Of a stretch of DNA of 64,000 nucleotides, positions 40,834 through 50,112 are shown piece after piece. The translations under genes and the position numbers were made by a program. Each line of letters starts with the position of its first letter. Position 1 is the stretch's first letter. The notes under the pieces were generated by a model. That model worked only from the letters and a program-made list of their open reading frames with translations, did not search any database and was not told the origin of the DNA. The DNA is from Desulfovibrio sp. An276 (lineage in GTDB: Bacteria > Desulfobacterota > Desulfovibrionia > Desulfovibrionales > Desulfovibrionaceae), in NCBI RefSeq assembly GCF_002159665.1, contig NZ_NFJC01000006.1, forward strand, positions 35,511 through 99,510, given 5' to 3'.

Positions 40834-42546
40834 CTACTTGACTTCGCCGCCTGTGGCGAGGAAGGCCTGCATGCCACCCATAGTATGCTTGACATTGGTG
40901 ATGCCGTGGCGGGCAAGGCAGAGCACTGCGTCATAGCTTCTCAGGCCTGTGTTGCAGATGATGGCAACTGGGCGATCCGTGGGAACTTCCTTCCAGCGGG
41001 TATGGATGGCTTCAAGGGAGATGGCGTGCCAGTCGGGATGCTTGGCCTGCACGGCATCGCCTGCCTTCTGCGGACGGGCATCGATGAAGAAGTAGTTGTT
41101 CTTGTCCCTGTTCTTCCACAGCTCGGCGAATTCTCCGGCAGTCAGAACCTGGCAGCGGCCTTCGAGCACGTTTTCTGCCGCGTTGCCCACAGCGTTGATG
41201 ACGTCCATGGCAGCGGCGAAGGGCGGCGCGTAGGCAGCCTCGAGGGTGCTGATGTCTTCGACAGTGGGCTTGATATGCTGCAAAAGTGCAGCCACGGGAT
41301 CGATGCGGGCCTTGAGCGCATCCGGGTTGGCGCTTGAACCCTGCAGGCCAAGCACGCGCTTTGTGCCCTTTTCAACGACCAGTTCCAGAGCGGTGATGTC
41401 GTGCTGGGGGTAGAAGTGGGCCTTGTCGAGCTGTTCGACAAGAACACCTATGGCGTCAAAACCGCTTCTGCGGGCCATTTCCGGAGTCATGCCCACGCCG
41501 CAGAAGGCCTTCTTGAAGAGCTTCACAGCCCATGTGCCCACATAGCCCTTGAAGGTCGCGGAGCCACCTGCAAGGTTGGTGCCTATAACGCGTCCCTGGC
41601 GGTTTGCCATGCTGCCGAGGGGCAGATAGCCCTGTTCGTTGGTAATGAGGTTCTTGATGGAGCAGCAGTCGCCGCCTGCGTAAATGTCAGGATCCGAGGT
41701 CTGCATGTATTCGTTGACCACAATGGCGCCACGGCTGGTCACTTCAAGGCCGGCATCCTTGGCCAGTTGGCCGTTGGGGAGGAAGCCTGTGGAATAGATG
41801 ACAAGCTGGGCCTCGATTTCCCTCTTGTCCGTGACAACCTTCGCGACCTTGCCATCTGCGCCTTCCATGCGCAGCACCTTTTCGCCAGTGAACACGGAGA
41901 CATCGTTGCTTTCAAGGTCGTGTCTGGCCATGTCGCTCAGTGTCTTCGAGAGCACGCCAGGGAGCACCTGGTCCATCATCTCCACTACGCTTACCTTGAC
42001 GCCCCACTGGTCTGCCATGGCAACAGCGGCCTCAAGGCCAATGAAGCCTCCGCCCACGACCACTGCGGAATCCACCTTCCTGCCTTCCATGAGGTGACGA
42101 ATCGCATCGGCAGCTTCGAGTTTGGTCAGGGTAAAGACATTTTTCAGCTCTGCGCCTGGCACATCAGCGGGCCTTGGCCTGGCACCAGTGGCAAGGACAA
42201 GCTTGTCGTAGGGATAGGTTGCCTCTTCGCCAGTGAGCAGATTTTTTGTCGAGACTGTCTTTGCCTTTCTGTCAACGGCCGTCACACGCGTGTTTGTCTT
42301 GACCTCGAAGCCCTTCATGTCCCTGAAGTAGGAGGGATCACGCAAGGTCTGATAGGGAGTGGAGCACAGCTCCTTCACGTTGTCCACATCACCGCCCACG
42401 AAGAAGGGGATGCCGCATCCGCCGTAGGAGATGAGGGAATTTTCGTCAAAAAGGGTGATTTCACTGTCGGGTGCAAGACGCATGCAGCGGCAGGCAGCCT
42501 TGGGACCAAGGGCCACGCCGCCAACGACGATGATTTTCTGTCCCAT
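40834..42546 (-). CDS. CoA-disulfide reductase/NADH oxidase-type flavoprotein fused to rhodanese
   Basis: A 570-residue FAD- and NAD(P)H-dependent protein. The single active cysteine, Cys44 in ISYGGCGIPFF, and the absence of a CxxxxC pair place it with CoA-disulfide reductases and Nox/Npsr enzymes. FAD site VVGGVALGPKAA starts at residue 7, NAD site VVVGGGFIGLEAA near 163, and YAGGDC is the second FAD motif. The last 100 residues are a rhodanese domain with Cys in IICNTGLRS. Likely roles are persulfide, polysulfide or CoA-disulfide reduction. It lies 24 nt after selB, with AAGGAACATTGAT before ATG. Confidence 0.9.
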   Translation of the reverse strand: MGQKIIVVGGVALGPKAACRCMRLAPDSEITLFDENSLISYGGCGIPFFVGGDVDNVKELCSTPYQTLRDPSYFRDMKGFEVKTNTRVTAVDRKAKTVSTKNLLTGEEATYPYDKLVLATGARPRPADVPGAELKNVFTLTKLEAADAIRHLMEGRKVDSAVVVGGGFIGLEAAVAMADQWGVKVSVVEMMDQVLPGVLSKTLSDMARHDLESNDVSVFTGEKVLRMEGADGKVAKVVTDKREIEAQLVIYSTGFLPNGQLAKDAGLEVTSRGAIVVNEYMQTSDPDIYAGGDCCSIKNLITNEQGYLPLGSMANRQGRVIGTNLAGGSATFKGYVGTWAVKLFKKAFCGVGMTPEMARRSGFDAIGVLVEQLDKAHFYPQHDITALELVVEKGTKRVLGLQGSSANPDALKARIDPVAALLQHIKPTVEDISTLEAAYAPPFAAAMDVINAVGNAAENVLEGRCQVLTAGEFAELWKNRDKNNYFFIDARPQKAGDAVQAKHPDWHAISLEAIHTRWKEVPTDRPVAIICNTGLRSYDAVLCLARHGITNVKHTMGGMQAFLATGGEVK

Positions 42547-42570
42547 ATCAATGTTCCTTGGGCTAAAGCG

Positions 42571-44508
42571 TTAATGGCTACGGAACTGGCGTTTGTCGCC
42601 AATCCGCACTGTTATTTTTTCCTGATCGAGATATTCGAGCAGGGAGATAAGATATTTTCGCGACAGACCGAAGAGCGTCTTCATGTCTGCCAGGGTGAGA
42701 TCGTCATGGCCCTCAAACCAGGCAGAAACTTTGGTGAGCACCTCCTCGAAGGCTTGTCTTGAGTAGTAGAGCCCCTCGCGCAGCTTCACAAGCTCTCCCC
42801 GTGAGACCAGCACCTTGCAGATGGAAATGGTTTCCTTTTCGCTCGAACGCAGACTCTCCTGGACATCTTTGAGATTTGGCGGAGTGAGGTAGGCCTTTTC
42901 GTAGATGGCAAGCATGGATGCACCAAGCCTTGTCTGTCTCTCGTCCAGCTCCATCCCGCGCCCAGGCAGCTTCAGGATATCGCCGCTGGCAATCAGCTTG
43001 CCTTCGGCAACAAGACTGTCCACAACCCTTGTTACAAGCTTTGGGGCAAGTGCCCTTGTCCATCCGGCAGCAAGGGCAGATCTGGCAAAACCTTCCATAA
43101 GAGGGGATTTCTCGTGCAGTTCGTGCGCTCTGGCAAAAGCCTGATCAGCAAGGGCGGCGAAGGCATCCGCTCCGATGTAGGCCCTGTTTTCCCTGTCGCA
43201 GCAAATGGCCCTGTGTGAGGAGGCAAGGATCTGCAGAGCCTTTTCAAGCCTTTTTTGGCCAAGGCCGGTTGCAACGCGCAAGACAGCGAAGGAGGCAAGA
43301 TCGCTTTCGCGCAGGGCAAGTACCTTGTCGCAAAGCAGGACATCGTTGTCTTCGCCCGAGGCGGAGGCTATGCGTGCGAGATCCTGCAGCAGTGAGAGAT
43401 TTCTGTCACGTTTGCCATCCTTGCTGCTCATGGACGGTGGCAGGGGAGAGAGAACGACAGCACCCGCCACTGCACGCAGGGGTGAAGCGGAACGGAGCAC
43501 ACAGTGATCGTTGAAGACAGCCGGCAGGGCCTCGTCAAAACGTATCTCGCAAAGAGCCGTCTCTCCCGGCTTGAGCTGCTGGCGATCAAAGAAAAGGATC
43601 CTGGCCTGAGTTTCCAGTGTCCCGTGGTGGAAATGCAGCTCTGTCCTGTTGTGGAGAATCATGGGAGAGTCTGCAAGGCAGTGCAGGTCCACAATCCATC
43701 GCTGGGAGGGGAAGAGCGTGCCCGGCAGGCAGAGAACATCTCCCCTGCGTATGTCTCCTACCTCAAGGCCCTGCAGATTTGCAGCGCAGCGTTCGCCCGC
43801 ATGCGCCTCTTCGGTTGGCGTTTCATGGCGCTGCAGGGTGCGTATGTGGGTGGCAAGGCCGCGGGGCATAAGCAGAGCGTCGCTGTCCTTGCGTACCCTG
43901 CCCGAAATGATGGTCCCGGTGACAATGGTGCCAAAGCCCCTGAGAGAAAAGACCCTGTCCACAGGCAGACGGAAGATGTCTGAGCGTGCCTTTTGACGCA
44001 ACGCGTGTGCCTTTGCGGCAATATGGCTGCGTACCCTGTCCAGACCCTCGCCGGTGAGCGAGGAAACGGGCAGAATGGGTGCGCCTTCGAGAAAGGTTCC
44101 CTTCAGAAAGCTGGCGACATCCTCCTGCACCATGGAAAGCCAGTCCTTCTCCACAAGGTCGCATTTGGTAAGCACTACGAAGCCATCGTGTATGCCAAGC
44201 AGGGAGCAGATATCCAGATGCTCCCTCGTTTGGGGCATGATGCCCTCGTCTGCAGCCACAACCAGCATGACAAGATCCATGCCTGCAGCGCCCGCAACCA
44301 TGTTTTTTACGAAACGTTCGTGTCCCGGCACGTCCACTATGCCGAGACGCTGGCCGTCTGGCAGATCCATCCAGGCAAAACCCAGTTCTATGGTGATGCC
44401 ACGCTTTTTCTCTTCTTCCAGACGGTCGCAGTTGATGCCCGTGAGCGCCTTGACGAGCGCCGTCTTGCCGTGGTCGATATGGCCTGCTGTACCGAGAATG
44501 AAGGGCAT
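42571..44508 (-). CDS. selB: Selenocysteine-specific elongation factor SelB
   Basis: GTPase that brings Sec-tRNA to UGA codons followed by a SECIS hairpin. It is 645 residues, with P-loop GHIDHGKT at 9-16, [12 protein letters not shown] and the effector loop [12 protein letters not shown]. Domains II and III follow, and about 260 C-terminal residues form winged helices that bind the SECIS. Its presence shows that the organism makes selenoproteins, though none with an in-frame UGA was spotted here. AAGGAGATTCC precedes the ATG. It is upstream of the CoA-disulfide reductase gene. Confidence 0.95.
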   Translation of the reverse strand: MPFILGTAGHIDHGKTALVKALTGINCDRLEEEKKRGITIELGFAWMDLPDGQRLGIVDVPGHERFVKNMVAGAAGMDLVMLVVAADEGIMPQTREHLDICSLLGIHDGFVVLTKCDLVEKDWLSMVQEDVASFLKGTFLEGAPILPVSSLTGEGLDRVRSHIAAKAHALRQKARSDIFRLPVDRVFSLRGFGTIVTGTIISGRVRKDSDALLMPRGLATHIRTLQRHETPTEEAHAGERCAANLQGLEVGDIRRGDVLCLPGTLFPSQRWIVDLHCLADSPMILHNRTELHFHHGTLETQARILFFDRQQLKPGETALCEIRFDEALPAVFNDHCVLRSASPLRAVAGAVVLSPLPPSMSSKDGKRDRNLSLLQDLARIASASGEDNDVLLCDKVLALRESDLASFAVLRVATGLGQKRLEKALQILASSHRAICCDRENRAYIGADAFAALADQAFARAHELHEKSPLMEGFARSALAAGWTRALAPKLVTRVVDSLVAEGKLIASGDILKLPGRGMELDERQTRLGASMLAIYEKAYLTPPNLKDVQESLRSSEKETISICKVLVSRGELVKLREGLYYSRQAFEEVLTKVSAWFEGHDDLTLADMKTLFGLSRKYLISLLEYLDQEKITVRIGDKRQFRSH

Positions 44509-44644
44509 GGAATCTCCTTGAAACAGGGGCTAAAAAGCAGAATCTGTTTTGTCTGATAGTAGCTCCAAAGATCTCCTTTGGCAACAAAGTGCAGGGCTTT
44601 TGCCAATGGGAAATGGAAGTTCTGCCAGTTTTGAATCCTGTTTG

Positions 44645-45508
44645 TCAGTTGGAAGAAGTCTTGATGTCCTTGAGCCAGACTTCGGCTGCGTCAATGAGCG
44701 GCTTCGGAGTGGATGCTCCTGCGGTCAGTCCGACTGTTGTCTTGCCGGCAAAGTCCTGTTCTGTCAGCTCCTGTATCTCTTCCACGTGGTAGGTGGTAAT
44801 GCCGCAGCCTGCGGCAAGGGAGGCCAGACGCCTGGTGTTGCCGCTCTGCCTGCCACCAACAACCACCATGGCCTCCACATCCTTGGCAATGGCAAGGGCT
44901 TCGGCCTGGCGTTCGTCCGTAGCGTCGCAGATTGTGGCCAGGACCTTGAGCCTGGGCAATTTCTTTTCGAGGTAGGCACGAATTTCCTCGAAGAGTCCCG
45001 CATTTTGTGTGGTCTGCGAGGCAAGGACCCAGGACTGGCCGGAATCGAGTTCCATGCCTTCGAGTGTGGCGAGATCCGTGAAAACATGGCTTTTGCAGCA
45101 GGCGTAGGAGATGAGGCCCCGTACTTCAGGGTGATCCGCTTCGCCGAAAAGGAGCAGGGAAGAACCGTCTGCCGTTGCCCTGGCAATGGCCAGCTGGGCC
45201 TTCTTTACCCTGGGACATGTGGCGTCGACCAGAGTGGCTCCGCTTTGGCGAAGAAATTCCTCGTCCTGCCTCGGAACACCATGGGCTCGTATGACTACAA
45301 TGTCGCAGGCTGTCACGCTATCCAGCTTTTGCAGGCAGACAACGCCCTGGGCTTCATAGTCTGTCAGAACCTGGGGGTTGTGGATAATGGGGCCAAGGGT
45401 ACAGATGCGGGTCTTGCCGGGATTGCTTTCAATAGCCTTGTCCAGGGTCCTCAGGGCAAGGCTGACCCCCATGCAGAAGCCGGCTGTTTTTGCGCGTTTG
45501 ACAAGCAT
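44645..45508 (-). CDS. ispH: 4-hydroxy-3-methylbut-2-enyl diphosphate reductase
   Basis: Last enzyme of the MEP isoprenoid pathway, a [4Fe-4S] protein. I start at ATG 45508 (287 residues) because GGAGG lies 10 nt before it and the product opens VKRAKTAGFCMGV, like IspH. Cluster cysteines are Cys12, the one in DATCPRV, and one in ATICDATDER. VVGGRQSGNT, the SNT-like substrate motif, and TAGASTPKPLI are also present. It lies 34 nt after dusB. Confidence 0.95.
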   Translation of the reverse strand: MLVKRAKTAGFCMGVSLALRTLDKAIESNPGKTRICTLGPIIHNPQVLTDYEAQGVVCLQKLDSVTACDIVVIRAHGVPRQDEEFLRQSGATLVDATCPRVKKAQLAIARATADGSSLLLFGEADHPEVRGLISYACCKSHVFTDLATLEGMELDSGQSWVLASQTTQNAGLFEEIRAYLEKKLPRLKVLATICDATDERQAEALAIAKDVEAMVVVGGRQSGNTRRLASLAAGCGITTYHVEEIQELTEQDFAGKTTVGLTAGASTPKPLIDAAEVWLKDIKTSSN

Positions 45509-45542
45509 GCAGATGTTTCCTCCTTCGTGTGCCACAGAGCTC

Positions 45543-46544
45543 CTACTCCTGCCCAAGGAATTCATCGAGCAGGGTGTCGAGCTGGGCTAGACTTGTGCAC
45601 TGGCACAGCTCCTGCCTCAGTCTGCGTATTCCCGGAAGTGTCCGTACATAGCGGGGAACAATGGAACGCAGGCGGAAGATGGCATTTTCCTCGTTTCCCA
45701 GAGAGCTGATAAGGGCCATATGGCGCGAGATCATTGCCTTGAGTTCTTTCCTGTTTCTTTCCGGCAGCCTGTGCCCTGCCGCAAGGGCGTTGTGTTCGGC
45801 AAAAATGCCCGGATTGGTCAGGGCACCCCTGGCGTACATGACTCCGTCCACACCGGTTTCATCAAGACAGCGCATGCCGTCTTCTGCCGTGAAGAGATCG
45901 CCCGAGGCCAGCACGGGAATGGAGAGTCTTTCCCTGGCAAGAGCAAGTTCCTCCCAGCGCGCCTCGCCTGAAAAGCCCTGTTTGGCTGTGCGAGGGTGCA
46001 GAGTGACAAGACCAGCACCCATGTCCTCAAGGCGCAGGGCTACATCGAGCCACGGTTTGTTTTCCTCGTTGAGACCAAGGCGCAACTTGAAACTCATGTG
46101 TCCGGGCTCTGCTGCCTTAATCATGGCCTGAGCGCATTGCAGGGCATTGTCCAGATCGCGGAACATGGCAGACCCGGCACCCTGACGAGCCACCTTGGGA
46201 ACAGAACAGCCCATGTTCAAGTCAAAGAAGGAGTAGCCTGCGTCGCGGAGAGTATGCACAGCGTCTGCCAGAAAGGAGGCTTCCGCGCCAAAGAGTTGCA
46301 CGACAAGGGGAGTATCCTGGGGCACTGTGGCAAGGACGCGCCAGGTGTTTGTACCGTTGTAGGCGAGCCCCTTGGCAGAGACCATCTCTGTCACGCAGCA
46401 GGCTGCCCCGTACTCGCGGCACAATATCCTGAAGGGCAGATCGCTGTAGCCTGCAAGAGGGGCAAGCCAGGGCTTGTCCCTGCCAATGGGAAGTTTGTCC
46501 GGCTGTTTGCCCGGGGAAAGAGGAAAATCGTAGCTGTGCGCCAT
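45543..46544 (-). CDS. dusB: tRNA-dihydrouridine synthase, DusB-like
   Basis: FMN enzyme reducing uridines in the tRNA D-loop. It has 333 residues with an APLAGYSDLPFR N-terminal barrel strand, NMGCSVPKVARQGAGSAMF (catalytic Cys; the usual motif is NMGCP, so Ser replaces Pro), FKLRLGLNEENK and VTLHPRTAKQGFSGEARWE. GDLFTAEDG and MYARGALTNPGIF bind FMN phosphate. It is the first gene of the run dusB-ispH-selB-CoA-disulfide reductase. Confidence 0.9.
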   Translation of the reverse strand: MAHSYDFPLSPGKQPDKLPIGRDKPWLAPLAGYSDLPFRILCREYGAACCVTEMVSAKGLAYNGTNTWRVLATVPQDTPLVVQLFGAEASFLADAVHTLRDAGYSFFDLNMGCSVPKVARQGAGSAMFRDLDNALQCAQAMIKAAEPGHMSFKLRLGLNEENKPWLDVALRLEDMGAGLVTLHPRTAKQGFSGEARWEELALARERLSIPVLASGDLFTAEDGMRCLDETGVDGVMYARGALTNPGIFAEHNALAAGHRLPERNRKELKAMISRHMALISSLGNEENAIFRLRSIVPRYVRTLPGIRRLRQELCQCTSLAQLDTLLDEFLGQE

Positions 46545-46702
46545 GCGCGCTCCATAGAATTTCTGTTTTCTGCCGAAAAGGAATGCAGGGCAGGATCGGG
46601 AAAGGGAGTGTATACCGAATTCCCTTTCAAGGAAACGTATGCACAGGGAAGATCCCCGATAAGCCTGTAGGTACAGGGGAAAGGCATTTGGGAAAGAGAC
46701 TC

Positions 46703-47812
46703 ATGATCGAACAGAGAAGCAAGGCACAAGGAAAAAGGCCAGAGTTCTGCCCAATCAAGCGCCAGCGCATTGTTGCTGGTCTTTTGCTTGCGTTCGTCTT
46801 TTTCGTGAATGCCATTGCAGGAATAGCGGCAAGGGAAGGAGGGCTTGCTTTTCTTCAGCATGAGAAGCTTGCCCAAAGCATTGTTCGCAATAGCAGTCAC
46901 TGGCTCAGGGAAGACATTGGTTCCTGGCATGTGTTCGAGACTAATACTTGGCTTGTGGGGCGTGTACGAAGCCATGTAGGGAGCCTTGAGCGATCCCTTT
47001 CGGATTTTGGCTACACAAGTGTGCGGGAGCAGGTGGAGCTTGCTCTGGACAATCATATGGCATTTCCTCTCCTGAATGAAGATCTTGTTGGCTATCAGTC
47101 CAGTGCCAGAGGAGAACCTCTGAATGAAAGGGGACGCCCTCTGCGCTGGCAGGGCGCCATGCGTGAGCTTGAGGCAGCCAGAATGATGCATGAGCGCACA
47201 AGGCAGGAAAGTCCTTCTCCCTTTTATTATGTGAGACAATCCCGCGGGCTTGGTTTCAAAGAGCCTGTACTTGTCTATCTTCCGGAGATACGAAGATTTG
47301 CCGCAAGGTATGATATCCCGGTCCCTCTCCTTCTTGCTGTCATGCATGTGGAAAGTGGAGGCAGGCACGAGACAACAAGCAGTCGCAATGCCATTGGGCT
47401 CATGCAGGTTCAGCCGGAGACTGCTGGCATCGATGTTCACAAGTATCTGGTAAAAAAGAGCGGAGGATCGTTAAAAAATATAGAAGTATCAAATGTTTAT
47501 GTGCATGTTAAAGATTTCGAACAGAATATTCGCTATGGAGCAACATATTTGCATCTTCTGGAAAGACGATATTTTTGCAAGGTAAATAACAGGGAATCAC
47601 GTATGCTTTGCATGATTGCAGCATATAATATGGGACCAGGACGATTTACTAGACTTTTTGCAAATACTACTGAAAAAGCAGTAGAAATAATAAATTTATA
47701 CAGCAGTATTGGCTTATACGAAGAGATACTTATAAGATATAACTGTAATAAATATAATTATATTGACAGGGTGATTAGTCTCATGTTTCAGTACAGGAAA
47801 CTTGGATATTAA
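46703..47812 (+). CDS. Membrane-bound lytic transglycosylase, MltC-like
   Basis: Peptidoglycan-cleaving enzyme. It is 369 residues from ATG 46703. A basic N-terminus precedes one hydrophobic segment (about 23-42), which is a signal or anchor with no lipobox. The C-terminal SLT domain has the catalytic Glu217 in MHVESGGRHE, then NAIGLMQVQPETAG and AAYNMGPGR. The middle region (ALDNHMAFPLLNEDLVGY) resembles the MltC N-domain. From about 47450 the codons become strongly AT-rich, unlike the first two thirds. An in-frame ATG exists at 46583 but gives a non-family extension. Confidence 0.87.
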   Translation: MIEQRSKAQGKRPEFCPIKRQRIVAGLLLAFVFFVNAIAGIAAREGGLAFLQHEKLAQSIVRNSSHWLREDIGSWHVFETNTWLVGRVRSHVGSLERSLSDFGYTSVREQVELALDNHMAFPLLNEDLVGYQSSARGEPLNERGRPLRWQGAMRELEAARMMHERTRQESPSPFYYVRQSRGLGFKEPVLVYLPEIRRFAARYDIPVPLLLAVMHVESGGRHETTSSRNAIGLMQVQPETAGIDVHKYLVKKSGGSLKNIEVSNVYVHVKDFEQNIRYGATYLHLLERRYFCKVNNRESRMLCMIAAYNMGPGRFTRLFANTTEKAVEIINLYSSIGLYEEILIRYNCNKYNYIDRVISLMFQYRKLGY

Positions 47813-48091
47813 AATCATATTTGTTAAAATTAATTATTTTGTTATACAGGATTGATTGTAAAATATTTTTTTTTGAATCATTTGTCAAAATAAATGGAAA
47901 AAACATGATGGATATGGCATGAACAGCATTTTGCCTTTCCGGTTATTGTGTGCTATCAGCTGCAGCATCCCCAGGGTATGCCTTGTCAGCCAGTGCGAAA
48001 AATACCGGCTCAGCCCGATGTTTTGCTCAGCACAGGAAAAAAGGCGAAAAAAATCAAAATATTCCAGACAATTCTGGATGAGGTGTACATC
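47813..48091. other. AT-rich spacer after the transglycosylase gene
   Basis: The first 100 nt continue the AT-rich character of the gene's 3' end. No terminator hairpin is obvious. The reading frame of the next gene is open back to 47948 but without family resemblance. Confidence 0.5.
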
Positions 48092-48742
48092 ATGTTCAAA
48101 CGTTTTGTCCTTCTCCCTCTTCTTGCCTGCTGTCTCATGTTCGGAGCCTGTCTCCCGGACAGCCAGTCCAAAAATGAAATCGCTGTTGTCGATCTTGGCA
48201 AGCTGATCAGGGACAGCGAGCCAGGCAAGCAGGCCCAGGCTTTTCTTGAAGGTATTCAGGAAGATTTCAATACAAGGCTGATGGTCCAGCAGAAGAAGGT
48301 CCAGGCCAACCCCGATGATCAGAAAGCCATGCAGGCTCTCGAGACCATGTATGTGAGCATGCAGCAGCGCATGCAGACCGAAGAGCAGAACGTAAGCAAC
48401 AATCTGCTTGAAAAGATATTGCAGACAGTGAAAACATTCCGTGAGGCCAAGGGCTACAAGGCTGTGCTGCGCAGCGAGGGCGTGGTCGATTACGACGCGT
48501 CTCTCGACGTGACTCCCCTTGTGCTTGATGAAGTTAACAAGCTCAAGATGGAGTTCAAGCCTGTTACCAGCGATCAGCCTACCATCGATCCCGCAGCGGC
48601 CGGTGTGGCTCCCAAGGCTCAGGAGGCTGCGCAAACGCCTGCTCCCAAGGCTGCTGAAGCCCCTGCTGCAGAGCAGTCCAAGCCTGCAGGTGATGTCAAG
48701 GCTGCTGTACCTGCAGAGACTTCTGGCAAGCAGACAAAGTAG
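48092..48742 (+). CDS. Skp/OmpH-like periplasmic lipoprotein
   Basis: A 216-residue exported protein from ATG 48092, preceded by GAGGTGTACATC. The signal peptide ends at LMFGAC, so Cys20 is a plausible lipid site, though Phe at -3 is unusual. Residues about 25-150 are helical and Gln/Glu/Lys-rich with the OmpH/Skp pattern (IAVVDLGKLIRDSEPGKQAQAFLE at the start). The C-terminal 50 residues are Ala/Pro-rich low complexity. A likely role is chaperoning outer-membrane proteins. It stands alone, not beside bamA or lpxD as skp often is. Confidence 0.75.
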   Translation: MFKRFVLLPLLACCLMFGACLPDSQSKNEIAVVDLGKLIRDSEPGKQAQAFLEGIQEDFNTRLMVQQKKVQANPDDQKAMQALETMYVSMQQRMQTEEQNVSNNLLEKILQTVKTFREAKGYKAVLRSEGVVDYDASLDVTPLVLDEVNKLKMEFKPVTSDQPTIDPAAAGVAPKAQEAAQTPAPKAAEAPAAEQSKPAGDVKAAVPAETSGKQTK

Positions 48743-48767
48743 AAATCTCCTGCACCCGTTTTTCAGG

Positions 48768-48805
48768 AGCGCTCTGTTTCACTTTTCTGAAACAGGGCGC
48801 TTTTG
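48768..48805 (+). terminator. Terminator of the Skp-like gene
   Basis: A 14-bp stem AGCGCTCTGTTTCA (48768-48781) with 48788-48801, one wobble, is followed by TTTT. Confidence 0.88.
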
Positions 48806-48831
48806 CATTTGGCGAGAAAGAAGGACAGCTC

Positions 48832-48933
48832 ATGCAACGGATGCGGGTACGCAACAACCTTGGATGGTGCTTGTGCCTGTACTGGCAAGAGGGCCATCTG
48901 CGAGAGCTCCTGCACATTGTACGAACTGTCTGA
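48832..48933 (+). CDS. Possible 33-residue small ORF
   Basis: ATG with AAGGA 7 nt upstream, coding 33 residues (MQRMRVRNNLGWCLCLYWQE then GHLRELLHIVRTV). It sits between two strong terminators, so it would need its own promoter, which I cannot see. It is listed as a possibility only. Confidence 0.2.
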   Translation: MQRMRVRNNLGWCLCLYWQEGHLRELLHIVRTV

Positions 48934-48973
48934 CAGAGATTCTTCCTGATGCACAAGCTCATTGCTCGGGACA

Positions 48974-49014
48974 ATGAAAAAGCCGTGTCCTTTTGGGGGA
49001 CACGGCTTTTTCAT
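48974..49014. terminator. Bidirectional terminator after cydB
   Basis: A 17-bp perfect stem (48974-48990 with 48998-49014, arm ATGAAAAAGCCGTGTCC) gives T-runs on both strands. Confidence 0.95.
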
Positions 49015-49081
49015 TTATGGCAGCTCTTGGTCTGGCAGTAGAAAACCGCGTCAGGCCAGCAAGGCTGATTCAGTTACACCG

Positions 49082-50110
49082 TTAGTAGGAGTGGCTGTCG
49101 CTCATGACCTGTTCGGGATCCAGCTTGTGCGAGAAAAGCCTGTAGGCCCAGAACTGGTAGATGAGCACGATGGGCACCATGACTAGGGCAACGCCCAGCA
49201 TGATGGTCAGGGTCAGCTCGCTTGAAGAAGAGTTGAATGCCGTGAGGGTAGCTGCACGATCCATGGAGGAAATGAGCATCCTCGGGAACATGCCCATGAC
49301 ACCAAAGAAGGTCACGCCAATGATGAACAGGCAGCTGCTTGCCCAGGCAAGAAGGATCTTCTTGCGCAGGAGCATGACCAGAATGCCAACAAGGCCTACC
49401 ACAGCAATCACCGGGATAATGAAGAGCACGGGATTGCTGAAGTAGTTCTTGAACAGATCCGTGTAGAATGCTGTGAGCCACAGGAAGCCGACAAGACAGA
49501 TAAGGGTCAGGGGCCAGAGCAGATACACGTAGGCCAGAGCCCTTTCCTGCATTTCACCCTTGGTCTTGAAGCACAGCCACAAGGCCCCGTGCAGAGCAAA
49601 CATGACCAGGAAGAAAAGACCACCGGCAAGGCCGTAGAAGTTCAGGAAGGTGAGGAGATTGCCGTGGAAGACTCCGTTGGCGTCAATGGGAATGCCACGG
49701 AAGAGGTTGGCAAAGGCAACGCCCAAAAGAACTGCTGCGGCAAAGTTGGTGAGAAAATGCACCCAGTCCCAGAGGCTACGCCAGGCAGGATGATCGATCT
49801 TGTTCCTGAATTCGTAGGAAACTGCGCGCAGGATAAGGGTGAAGAGCAGAAGGAGCAGCGGCACATACAGGGCCGAGAACATCACGGCATAGGTCTTGGG
49901 GAAGGCTGCAAAGGTCACGCCACCAGCAGAGATGAGCCACACTTCGTTGCCGTCCCAGAACGGGCCTGTTGCGTTGAACATCACGCGGCGCTCGCCCTCG
50001 TTGCGGGCAGCAAAGGGAAGCAGGCTGCCAATGCCGAGGTCGAAGCCGTCAAGGATGAAGTACATTGCCCAAAGCAGAGCCCAGAGAACGAACCATATGG
50101 TTTCCAGCAT
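49082..50110 (-). CDS. cydB: Cytochrome bd oxidase subunit II
   Basis: Membrane partner of CydA in quinol oxidation and oxygen reduction. It is 342 residues with about eight or nine hydrophobic helices. It opens ETIWFVLWALLWAMYFILDGFDLGIGSLLPF and contains GPFWDGNEVWLISAGGVTFAAFP, the strongly conserved CydB segment. Its start lies 2 nt after the cydA stop. In an anaerobe the complex probably serves oxygen protection. Confidence 0.96.
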   Translation of the reverse strand: MLETIWFVLWALLWAMYFILDGFDLGIGSLLPFAARNEGERRVMFNATGPFWDGNEVWLISAGGVTFAAFPKTYAVMFSALYVPLLLLLFTLILRAVSYEFRNKIDHPAWRSLWDWVHFLTNFAAAVLLGVAFANLFRGIPIDANGVFHGNLLTFLNFYGLAGGLFFLVMFALHGALWLCFKTKGEMQERALAYVYLLWPLTLICLVGFLWLTAFYTDLFKNYFSNPVLFIIPVIAVVGLVGILVMLLRKKILLAWASSCLFIIGVTFFGVMGMFPRMLISSMDRAATLTAFNSSSSELTLTIMLGVALVMVPIVLIYQFWAYRLFSHKLDPEQVMSDSHSY

Positions 50111-50112
50111 GG

